Under the pieces are notes generated by a model. The model saw only the letters and a program-made list of their open reading frames with translations, did no database searches and was not told the origin of the DNA. A stretch of 64,000 bases of DNA from assembly GCA_024704765.1 (NCBI GenBank), contig JAKMXF010000011.1, positions 851,557-915,556 of the forward strand, in the 5' to 3' direction. This document shows, piece by piece, positions 19,635 through 27,853 of the stretch (within the stretch, counting starts at the first letter, position 1; every line of letters starts with the position of its first letter). Position numbers and translations under genes: made by a program. This stretch comes from Oopsacas minuta (lineage: Eukaryota > Porifera > Hexactinellida > Lyssacinosida > Leucopsacidae).

Positions 19635-20621
19635 TCAAGGTTTGAAATGAATCTTATATAACTTGTCAATCTCTTCCATAACTCGCACTTTATCGATCTT
19701 ATACTCCATCTTCTGAAGCTCTAAACGCGGGCTTCCTAGAGGTCGAGAACATGAGAGATATTTCGCGTTTGCATCTAATTCAATTGGATTTTGTCTTGAC
19801 AGCCAGAAAAGACTATATGCGCCTAACACCGGACTAATCACCAAGGAACTTGAAATGAACGCGCGGAGTATAAATAGAAGTGGCCAAACTAAATACCAAA
19901 AATACTTCGGGAGTATTTTATTAGTCAATTCCGTCATAACCAGACCAGGACATGCTGTATTGGAGAATACATTAGTATGTTCATTCAACTTAATGCTGAT
20001 AATATCGATCAGCTGTTTAGAGTTTTCGTAAGCACGCTCGCCACCAAAATGTTGTATGTTATCAATGTTTATGGGCAGAGCTACACTAGCAGAACGAGAT
20101 GAAGTCCATATACAATGACAGGGTATATTCTGTGTAGATATAAGAGACTCGAGCTCTCGTATTAAAGCATAATGGCCTAACACATTCGTAGCGAATACAC
20201 TACTAAGGCCGTTGTCCATGATAGAATCGTTTTGTCGTAGCACTCTACCACCTGTGGCGAATACATGACGAATATTCGTGAATGTGAATGGGAAAAATCC
20301 TTTCCAGTTAACAGAGGAAGGAGGCAATTGCCCTGCATTAAGGAATAGCCAGTTTATCTGTTGGAATTTTGTAGATATCTCAAGAGCAGCCTGCTTAACC
20401 GAAGCAGTGTTACTAGTATCAAGTTGAACTATGGATATGTCAGCACCTGGATGCGTTAGCAATAGCTTATCAGAAGCGACTTTAGCCTTAGAAAGATTCC
20501 TGCAAGCAAGACATAATAAAAATGACTGATTTTTTGATCCAAATAACGTCAGAAGATGATCAGCCAGTGCATAGCCTATACCTGAATTTCCGCCAGTTAT
20601 TATTGCTACTTTCTGTACCAT
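19635..20621 (-). CDS. HSD17B7: 3-keto-steroid reductase / 17-beta-HSD type 7
   Basis: Short-chain dehydrogenase that reduces the 3-keto group of sterol intermediates in post-squalene cholesterol synthesis (ERG27 equivalent) at the ER. 328 residues (human 341), single exon. The cofactor motif TGGNSGIGYAL is at residues 9-19, then CLACRNLSKA as in human HSD17B7; the NAG motif is LNAGQLPP; the catalytic Ser lies in IWTSSRSA and the Tyr-Lys pair in YENSK. ACPGLVMTELT and the hydrophobic segment after it match the family. ATG at 20621. If the organism is a sponge, this fits retained sterol processing. Confidence comes from the specific CLACRN and IWTSSRSA blocks. Confidence 0.92.
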   Translation of the reverse strand: MVQKVAIITGGNSGIGYALADHLLTLFGSKNQSFLLCLACRNLSKAKVASDKLLLTHPGADISIVQLDTSNTASVKQAALEISTKFQQINWLFLNAGQLPPSSVNWKGFFPFTFTNIRHVFATGGRVLRQNDSIMDNGLSSVFATNVLGHYALIRELESLISTQNIPCHCIWTSSRSASVALPINIDNIQHFGGERAYENSKQLIDIISIKLNEHTNVFSNTACPGLVMTELTNKILPKYFWYLVWPLLFILRAFISSSLVISPVLGAYSLFWLSRQNPIELDANAKYLSCSRPLGSPRLELQKMEYKIDKVRVMEEIDKLYKIHFKP

Positions 20622-20662
20622 TATGAATTGTTACAAATACCAAAATCTAAACTCAAGTCTAG

Positions 20663-20670
20663 CTTATATA
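20663..20670 (-). promoter_or_regulatory. TATA box of HSD17B7
   Basis: TATATAAG on the minus strand, about 43 bp before the ATG at 20621. Confidence 0.5.
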
Positions 20671-21463
20671 ACAGCAGTGGAAATGGCCAGATATCTGGTG
20701 GTGTGAGGATTCTGGCCTGATCCCCAAATTAGAAATTAACCAAATATAGAAATCAATATAACTGGCAAGTAATATACTTGGGTGGGATTTACATATATAT
20801 CGCATAATAACTATTACTTGGCCAATGTATTTTCCATCGTTACGTATTTAAAAGGTAAACATGTGATAATGAAGGATGTACATACGAAAAATATATTATT
20901 GTGCGAGGAAAAGAGAGGAGCAAGTAATTGACTTCCCAATCTGCTATCTGGATACGAATAGGTATAATCTACGTTACGATGTACACAACTATGATTTAAT
21001 ATTAACTACGTATTGGCCAACACAATATTATGAAGCAATATATTTGCATACAAGAAATTTCTGTGTCTCAAAATATGCTGCATAAGTTTTAGCTTAATAT
21101 ATAAATATGATATTACTGAATAATGTATAGATCATTCAAATGGAAAGATACGTAGAGGTAGAGCAGAGAGGACATGCCGGGAAGAAAAGGAAAAGTATTG
21201 ATTGAGATGTAAGTCAGAATGTAATTTCACTTTTGTAAATACGTGTCCGTGTTTTATCCTTTAAAAAAATCTAAATTACCACAACAGGTATCGATTCGTA
21301 ACCCTAAAACTTCGAGGTAGGTCCCAACCAATCCTATTATTCCTATATACGCTCCTGGAAAGGAGTAATATTCAAATTAATATTTAAAGTGATACATGAT
21401 AGAGTAAATAACAAGATATTGTTTATATACACAAATACACACAAATATTAATCAAATACTCAA

Positions 21464-21509
21464 TTCTCTACACACTACCTCTCAACAAACAAGCAAGTAG
21501 TGTAGAGAA
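21464..21509. repeat. Stem-loop, 13-bp stem
   Basis: TTCTCTACACACTAC pairs with GTAGTGTAGAGAA, leaving a two-base bulge and a loop of about 18 bases. Confidence 0.6.
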
Positions 21510-21684
21510 CTGATGTCTGATAATGCGATATATTTACAGAAAGTAGTATATACGTGTTTAGGAGTGAAGATAAACCACGTTTTTATCACACGTAAACGGA
21601 TACAAAATGAGAGTAAAATTCACAGAAGAAAGTCTTCGTAGGTAAGTATATTAATATTAATATTCCTGATTGAATTCTTGAATA

Positions 21685-21730
21685 TATTTTGGAAACAACA
21701 ATACTTTGATATATTGCTGTTTCCAAAATA
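21685..21730. ncRNA. miRNA-like hairpin candidate
   Basis: TATTTTGGAAACAACAATA pairs with TATTGCTGTTTCCAAAATA across an 8-base loop: 13 bp, one mismatch, then 5 bp. No expression evidence; it could equally be the core of a small inverted-repeat element. Confidence 0.25.
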
Positions 21731-22534
21731 AAGATTCTAAAATGTTGAATAGATGGGCCTAAGCACAATACATCCAGATATTTGTATTTCCAGTGTTTCA
21801 TACAGGATTTTGGTAGTGGAGGACTAAAAACAAACTTCCTTTATGAAACCTTGGAATCTAATTCTGTGCAGCCAATTTGATCGTCTGAATTAGTTGACCC
21901 TTATGTGTGCAATTATCATAACTTGCATCAACGGAATGGCGTTCTTAGAATATAGCTAGGACTATTAATAAGAGTCTCTCACCAGTATATATTCTATTTA
22001 TGGTTTGAGACATTATGCTCATATAAATGCTAGAATTACTTTAATTAATATAGTTAAATAAGTAATAAGCAAATTTAGTTATAGTTAAGATAGTTATGGA
22101 AGTGACAACAAGATACTAGATAGCATATATGTATCTTATTAGCATGGGTTATGTTCTGTAGTAGGCAATGCAGATTCCTAGGAACTGACTGAATTGTAGC
22201 TACTGTAAAATTGCAATTTTTGATAATATTAAGTTTAATCTCAACACCATTGTGAGTGTGAATGGTCTTTTCTTGAATAGTAGAATGTATAAAGCGGGAC
22301 TGGTAAGATGAATAACAGTAATATATTCTGCATGCCTATTATTTGTACAATAGAATCAATTATATTTTAGACTACAAAAGAACTTTCCAACGCGGATGAG
22401 AAGTAAGGTATAAAGTTGAATTCAAAGACCCAAGAAAGAATTAGCAAAAGAACTGATAACCAGACAAGTAATCAACCTGATTTTAATGTAATTTATAATA
22501 TTTAAAATTATCTAATAAATATATTAATAAATAC

Positions 22535-23101
22535 CTATGTGTGTGATTCCTTGCAAACTTTACCTCTATGTTTCACCCAGGATAAATACATACTCCAAAC
22601 GAGAGATACAACTTCACTGTATATAACGCGTAGTGAGAAGGGTATAAACTTAAAATTAATGAACTGTAAAATCGGCCATACTAAATAGCTTACTGTTAGC
22701 ACTTCCCAAAACTTCTCTTTTACCTCGCGAATACCGTCTTTATAACCTTTACCATCAATTATATTATAAACAATAAAAAAACAAACTATTTCGAATGCTG
22801 AATATATAAATTGATCCAAAATAACTTTGATAATTACGTGTTTGTTTGTTGCTCCAGGGAAACCTCTTTCAAGTAGATAATACCAAACTTGATCAGTACA
22901 ACCACCAAATAGGCCCGTAGCAGCAAATGTAATTGTCCTATGATAATTGTATGGGACCGGGTTTCTTTCGATAATTTTCTGTTCAAGAAAATCGGCTAAT
23001 GAATCCAAAACGACACTACTGGTCCCATTGAATATAAGGAGGGGAATGAATTTGGGCTCTTTGAAAAATACATGTATTTTCCTAAAAGTTATTCTAAACA
23101 T
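22535..23101 (-). CDS. Mpv17/PMP22-family membrane protein
   Basis: Small multi-span protein of mitochondrial inner or peroxisomal membranes; the family includes MPV17, MPV17L, MPV17L2 and PXMP2. 188 residues, single exon, ATG at 23101. Four hydrophobic segments are visible. The family signature near the C-terminus is present: VWPILQFINFKFIPFSLRV followed by SLVWSMYLSW. The N-terminal RNPVPYNYHRTITFAATGLF resembles the D..R..R...G...GP segment of the family, though with weak conservation (GLFGG rather than G.GP). Which paralogue it represents cannot be decided. Divergent from the PLAC8-family gene, 159 bp apart. Confidence 0.85.
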   Translation of the reverse strand: MFRITFRKIHVFFKEPKFIPLLIFNGTSSVVLDSLADFLEQKIIERNPVPYNYHRTITFAATGLFGGCTDQVWYYLLERGFPGATNKHVIIKVILDQFIYSAFEIVCFFIVYNIIDGKGYKDGIREVKEKFWEVLTVSYLVWPILQFINFKFIPFSLRVIYSEVVSLVWSMYLSWVKHRGKVCKESHT

Positions 23102-23260
23102 TTGTAGCTAAAAACTAAGTATTTTCATATATTAACAAACACTTGAAAATATGGATTAATTGAAGGTAACATAATATGCCAATATTTTCAAACAGTATAT
23201 ACTATAGGCAATTGAATTTATGCTATTCCGATTTAGAAAAGCATTTCTTATACATTGGCG

Positions 23261-23851
23261 ATGTCTGGAATATGGGATGAAGGATTATTCGGGTGTTTTG
23301 GCGATTGTAAACTGTGTAAGTACGGAAAATAACAAATTACAATTATTCTAGAATATTCTATTACGTATACTGTCCTATAGGTTTACTACAATACTTTTGT
23401 CCCTGCCTGGTGCTTGGATATGTGGGTGAGACAGTAGGAAAGAATAAGAAAAAGGCTTGTGTAGCGTATTTCATACCTCTCTTGAATCTATATTGTCTAT
23501 ACCAATTGAGAAGTAAGGTTAAAGACAGGAAAGGAATTGAAGTAAGTAATATATAAATATTTTTCTTAAGAAGTGAGTAGGAACGCGTTAATTCGAATTA
23601 CGGATAAAGCGAACAATCTTGATCGTTTATTGGTGTTCGTATTAACGAGGTTCCGTCATATCATAGGAATTTGTTTTTAGGAGAGCAGAGCTGCTAGTAT
23701 TTTCTTTGTGCTTTTCTGTACATTTTGTGCGTTAAATCAGATGGCAAGAGTAAGTTCATTAGCGTCTTCCCACTAGGATTTTAGGTAAATCAATGATTTT
23801 TTATAGGAAACTGGAAGTGGACCTTATGGAGAAAGTATGGCAAGAGAATAA
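23261..23851 (+). CDS. PLAC8-family cysteine-rich protein, four exons
   Basis: PLAC8/cornifelin family: small cysteine-rich proteins with a hydrophobic core, with members acting in cell-size control, metal handling and differentiation. Exons 23261-23315, 23381-23541, 23681-23749 and 23807-23851 join in frame to 109 residues (human PLAC8 115); introns of 65, 139 and 57 bp are GT-AG (GTAAGT or GTAAGTAC donors). Exon 1 gives MSGIWDEGLFGCFGDCKLC, then YFCPCLVLGYV, the family's CxxxxxCPC motif, and YFIPLLNLYCLYQLRSKVK. Each exon is too short to stand out as an ORF. Assignment rests on the CPC motif, the W..GLFGCF start and the R..R.K basic block. Confidence 0.85.
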
Positions 23852-23948
23852 ATATCACAAATATAGACAAGCAAAAAGACCATTTATGAAATTTATTTAG
23901 CTCAATTATTGTATTCATATTAAACCATAAATACCATGTAATTATACT

Positions 23949-24125
23949 CTACAAGTAGAGAGAGGGCTTCAGTGCAGTCAAAAGGGCTTTTGCTGTATAT
24001 GGCACAGTTAATATTGTATTAGCTGCGGAATCGCCATCAAGAGATTTCGGAAGCATAATTTTTGGAAACGGGCCGTGGGTATCAGCTTGATCCAACGCCC
24101 ATTGAACACAAATATAGGTATACAT
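23949..24125 (-). CDS. Possible 58-residue small protein or 3' exon of unknown gene
   Basis: ATG at 24125, stop at 23949. It reads smoothly with protein-like composition (e.g. CVQWALDQADTHGPFPKIML, then LPKSLDGDSAANTILTVPYT) and ends ALKPSLYL. I do not recognise a family. No AG acceptor lies directly before it, so it would be a small independent gene or an intronless remnant. It lies between the 3' ends of the PLAC8-family gene (+) and the PHAF1-like gene (-). Confidence 0.35.
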   Translation of the reverse strand: MYTYICVQWALDQADTHGPFPKIMLPKSLDGDSAANTILTVPYTAKALLTALKPSLYL

Positions 24126-24168
24126 TTATAATATAGCAAATATATACATTTATTATATAGCAAATATA
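24121..24168. repeat. 24-bp tandem duplication
   Basis: Two copies of TACATTTATWATATAGCAAA plus TATA, one base different, just downstream of the PHAF1-like stop codon. Confidence 0.7.
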
Positions 24169-24202
24169 TACATGGATAATTAGCACTAGCAAATTGTAGC
24201 TA

Positions 24203-26785
24203 TTAACTGGCTGGGAATTTTGATTTAAATAATCTTAAATCGTGATGACAATCTGTGATCATCTTCAAAATATCTCTTGGTAAGGATTTAGCATCTATAT
24301 CATTAATAATAGTTTCTAGTCGTTGGTAAACGTGATATAGCGTGGCGAGAAAATTCGCGAATTGCTCCTTCAGGGCTTTATTCGTTGGCTCATTGCCTAT
24401 AAGTCTAACCCGAAATCTCTTAATAATGAGTTGAATTACATGATATGATGTTTCTAATTGATAATTCGGGGATTTAATATTAATCCAATCCAGTAGAGAG
24501 TCTAGGAGAGTTTGGCTTGTCTTTATAGTCCAATTGAACTCTTTAGTTAGAAATAATTTTATTATATGTGAATAGAATTGAGGATCAGATTTAGACAATT
24601 GGGTAGGATGGCTGCTTAACACGTCTAGTGCTTGTTGACTCTTTCCTGAAGACCAAAACGGGAGAATTTTACTATAAATAGCCAATCTTTGTGTTAGACT
24701 AGGATAAATGTGATCGTGTCCTTTTAGAATATTTCGAAAATCTATTTCATCTTCAGTAGCATTTTCTATCAGAATTTGGAATTCTATTGGTTGGGAAGAT
24801 AAATCTAATTTTGTGGATTTATTTGATACAGTTGACTGTAGAGATAATTGTGGATTAATGCCAAAACCATTCGACATTTCTACATAGGAATTATTTTGAA
24901 CAAAATTAGATTTCAGTGAGTACATTGTGGAATCTGACGTCACAGTAGAATAGGGTGTAGCCTCAGTCACTTCTGAAATGGTTGGGGAGCGCCTGGATAC
25001 GTATCCGTTTGTTTGGAATGTATCAATATCTTGATGAAAATAGTTTATATCTGAATCTAATATGTCGTCATTTTCTTTCGCTACATCAAGTAATGGGATT
25101 TGACCATTCGTTTCTATGCCGTTATCCTGAATATTACTCACTTTAAGAGTCTCATCTTTTACTTTAGTTTTCTTCATAATAGCTTGCTGCATACATGGTG
25201 GAATATATTCTATGTCATCAAACTTAACGCGGTTTTTAACACGAGCAGTTTTACTCGAAGCTTCTATCCGTTTGAGTATATAATTAGTTCGAATCGTTTG
25301 TTGGGTGTTCTGCTGTTTAAATGGTATAGGCTGTGGTTCTAGATAAGGATTATACGAGTATAGAGCGTAGTCTTCTTCTAAGTCTGGTAACTTCTTGTAA
25401 GCGTATTTAACTGTGTTTGATTTAGTTGAGAATTCAGCATCGAATAATACTGGTGTTTCGTCAATAAATGGACTAACGGTTAAGCTATCTTCTTCTGGAG
25501 ATGATACACTTTTTTGGGAGGTTTGAGTTTGTTTTAGAATGTTCAAAAGTTTGTGAGTGTAGCTATCTATTAGTCTAGAGTTTGAAAAATTCGTTGATAT
25601 AAACACGTTTGATATATACCCATTGTTGTGTATTTCAAGTAAGCAGCATTTAGATAGGCAAACAAGTGATGTAGGAGGGAATGGATATAGGGAATTAGCA
25701 TTTCTTTGACGGCTGACTACGACAGAAGGTAATTCTCCTAGAGTTGGTATTTCCATTGAGAGAGAATGCCAATTGGTGTGTGATGAAATATCTAAGTATT
25801 CATCCTCATCAATAATATGTGAAACTGTAAAAAACGCGCGCGTATATTCATTAAAATGTGCATGGCCAGGCAGATTATTGTGAAGTACTATCATAGACAC
25901 TTTGTGTGTATTACAACTGAACATTATATCTATTCCTAACGCTTTATAGTTATAGAAGTATGCAGCTGGTCTGTGCAGTGATTTAGTATAGTATTTCGTA
26001 GTAGGAGTACCTAAGTTGGTTAGTACTTCCTGTGACGTACAACTACAGTATATAATGTGTGTTCTATTTCTGAGTGTAAAGTATATGTAGTTGTGTGTTG
26101 AGTTGTATTTGTATACAGGAAAGATTGGTGTGAGATTTCGCGAGGGTTCTAAATGTGTCTGTGTGGAGTACGTGTCAGAGACGATTATGACAGATTTTAG
26201 TTTATATTGTAAGGTATCAACTCGCGGAATTTCGCTCGTTACAGTGCTTAAGGTATCTGTCTGTACGCTTGATAGAGAGTGAAATTCATCGTCTTCATTT
26301 TCATTATAGAAAAGGTACTTTGTTGAGTTTTCATCTTCTCCAAATATTTCCAAAAACTTCATCTGCTTTTCTGATATATCTTGAATTGTAAATCGTTTCT
26401 TCTTAAAGGTTTTCAGAAATTGTGAAAGATTTTCCATAGATTTATATCCATCCTGCTTTTCACCACCTATCCTAATGACGTCACTCTCTTTGCTATATTG
26501 TATCACTAAATTCTGGTCTTTTTCTTGCAAGGAAAGTTTCATAAAATGTAAATTTTGTAAATAAGGCTCAAACGCAAGTAATAGCTCGTAATGACACTCA
26601 AAAATAGTTAAATAAGAGCGTAGCAGTAAATGTTGATGGAAGGGATGAGAATCAGAGTATTCGATGGAAGATGGGTGATTGACCACGCGAAATTCTTTGC
26701 TCAGATTAGTCACATCGCGAAAAGATTGTCCAAGCTTGAATGGACCAATCCCGGTCCCTTGTTGTATCAAAATCTCACTCGACAT
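24203..26785 (-). CDS. PHAF1: PHAF1 (C16orf70/MYTHO) orthologue with a katanin con80-like C-terminus
   Basis: 860 residues in one exon, twice human PHAF1 (about 422). Residues 1 to about 430 match PHAF1, an autophagy regulator that binds phosphoinositides on the phagophore: PFKLGQSF at the start, YFYNYKALGIDIMFS, NTHKVSMIVLHNNLPGHAHFN, and SLYPFPPTSLVCLSK. Residues about 440-680 are low-complexity. Residues about 685-860 are helical and resemble the con80 domain of katanin p80 (KATNB1) and KATNBL1: ILKGHDHIYPSLTQRLAIYS, FWSSGKSQQALDVLSS, then TLLDSLLDWI..YQLETSYHVIQLIIKRF and CHHDLRLF near the end. Con80 binds katanin p60 and microtubules. I know of no PHAF1 with this extension; it is one open frame with no intron, so a misjoined gene model is not the explanation. 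Con80 identity is by eye, moderate confidence. Confidence 0.85.
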   Translation of the reverse strand: MSSEILIQQGTGIGPFKLGQSFRDVTNLSKEFRVVNHPSSIEYSDSHPFHQHLLLRSYLTIFECHYELLLAFEPYLQNLHFMKLSLQEKDQNLVIQYSKESDVIRIGGEKQDGYKSMENLSQFLKTFKKKRFTIQDISEKQMKFLEIFGEDENSTKYLFYNENEDDEFHSLSSVQTDTLSTVTSEIPRVDTLQYKLKSVIIVSDTYSTQTHLEPSRNLTPIFPVYKYNSTHNYIYFTLRNRTHIIYCSCTSQEVLTNLGTPTTKYYTKSLHRPAAYFYNYKALGIDIMFSCNTHKVSMIVLHNNLPGHAHFNEYTRAFFTVSHIIDEDEYLDISSHTNWHSLSMEIPTLGELPSVVVSRQRNANSLYPFPPTSLVCLSKCCLLEIHNNGYISNVFISTNFSNSRLIDSYTHKLLNILKQTQTSQKSVSSPEEDSLTVSPFIDETPVLFDAEFSTKSNTVKYAYKKLPDLEEDYALYSYNPYLEPQPIPFKQQNTQQTIRTNYILKRIEASSKTARVKNRVKFDDIEYIPPCMQQAIMKKTKVKDETLKVSNIQDNGIETNGQIPLLDVAKENDDILDSDINYFHQDIDTFQTNGYVSRRSPTISEVTEATPYSTVTSDSTMYSLKSNFVQNNSYVEMSNGFGINPQLSLQSTVSNKSTKLDLSSQPIEFQILIENATEDEIDFRNILKGHDHIYPSLTQRLAIYSKILPFWSSGKSQQALDVLSSHPTQLSKSDPQFYSHIIKLFLTKEFNWTIKTSQTLLDSLLDWINIKSPNYQLETSYHVIQLIIKRFRVRLIGNEPTNKALKEQFANFLATLYHVYQRLETIINDIDAKSLPRDILKMITDCHHDLRLFKSKFPAS

Positions 26786-27220
26786 TCGGAATAATAACTA
26801 ACTTCCAATTAAAATGCTTACATATAGATTTATGGATACAGCTTGAGGATTAGCCTTGAGTTATATCACAATGGAATCTAAAATTCATTTCTATAACTTG
26901 TATAAATATAAATAGGAAGTATAGTGATTCATGGCATATGGTGAAATCTAGTGGATAAATTGGAGATTAAATCAGGAGGTTTTTCGTAGTTAGCTCGTTG
27001 GTATTCGACATCGCCCTTCACCGAGGGGGGCAATTATTCGAGTGCTACTATTCACGCTATTACGGTATTAACCGATTGCTAGGAATCTAAACTTAGCCAG
27101 AAGAAATAGCATTCGGATAATCCCTAATTAATTATCTCTACGTACAGCTACTTATAATACATCAATACATATTACAATGATTCAACCATGAGATAACTAT
27201 CCTAAAACAGATATAGCAAA
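26786..27220. other. Intergenic between PFDN2 and PHAF1-like gene
   Basis: 435 bp; nothing recognised. A short GC-richer patch lies near 27010-27035 (CCTTCACCGAGGGGGG) without a foldable tRNA-like structure. Confidence 0.45.
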
Positions 27221-27631
27221 CTAAACCAATACTCCTTGTATAGTTTTCTTCTCGCTTGGTGTATCAATCTCTTTCTCGTCATTTTCACCTTCAACTTTGA
27301 TTTGGTACTCATCTTTATAGGCATTGATTTCTTTGCCCTTCGCAAGTAATTGTTCGTTTAACTTTATTAAAATTAGACCCATTTTGTCGTAATTAACACA
27401 TAAACCTGGCAATACTGATACTACATCTCTCTCCACAAGGACACCACCCACCATTCTAAAACATTTCCGTTCAGGATCTAGCTCCTTCAATGTCTCAATC
27501 ACTAATTTATGTTCATTCTGGTCTACTTCAATTTCACTTATCTTCACTGCAATAGATCGCTGTTCTGAGCGCAACTTTTGGAAATGCTGGACAATTTCTT
27601 CTTTAGACTTTTTAGTCCCTGAGCTTGCCAT
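27221..27631 (-). CDS. PFDN2: Prefoldin subunit 2
   Basis: Beta-type subunit of the hexameric prefoldin chaperone that hands nascent actin and tubulin to CCT. 136 residues (human 154), single exon, ATG at 27631. Two coiled-coil arms (about 10-55 and 80-120) flank the beta-hairpin region. ELDPERKCFRMVGGVLVER is the hallmark of PFDN2. The acidic/basic C-terminal tail is short and divergent as usual. Cytosolic; also part of the URI/R2TP-associated prefoldin-like complex in animals. Confidence 0.96.
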   Translation of the reverse strand: MASSGTKKSKEEIVQHFQKLRSEQRSIAVKISEIEVDQNEHKLVIETLKELDPERKCFRMVGGVLVERDVVSVLPGLCVNYDKMGLILIKLNEQLLAKGKEINAYKDEYQIKVEGENDEKEIDTPSEKKTIQGVLV

Positions 27632-27853
27632 AATTAGCTATGAACTATGAGTTGTATTAAAAATAGTAAACGCTTAATCCTGACAAACACTGTAAGAATA
27701 TTTAAGATATTTTGCAATCAGGAAATCATGCTGAAAACAAGAAAGTATAGTCATCAGCTGAAAAAATAATACAAGAAACATCTCTAATCACTTATAATAA
27801 CAACATACAAGTATTTACACCAATAAATACAACTACATACCTATTCAATGATC

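Larger units (their letters stand above)
20671..22534. other. Gene-free stretch with stem-loops
   Basis: 1.9 kb with only short, unconvincing ORFs. It contains a 12-bp palindrome CCAGATATCTGG near 20692 and two strong stem-loops (21464-21509 and 21685-21730). Confidence 0.5.

Noticed and set aside
20876-21085. 69-codon plus-strand ORF
   Set aside because: Composition follows the AT-rich background; no domain, no TATA or splice support.
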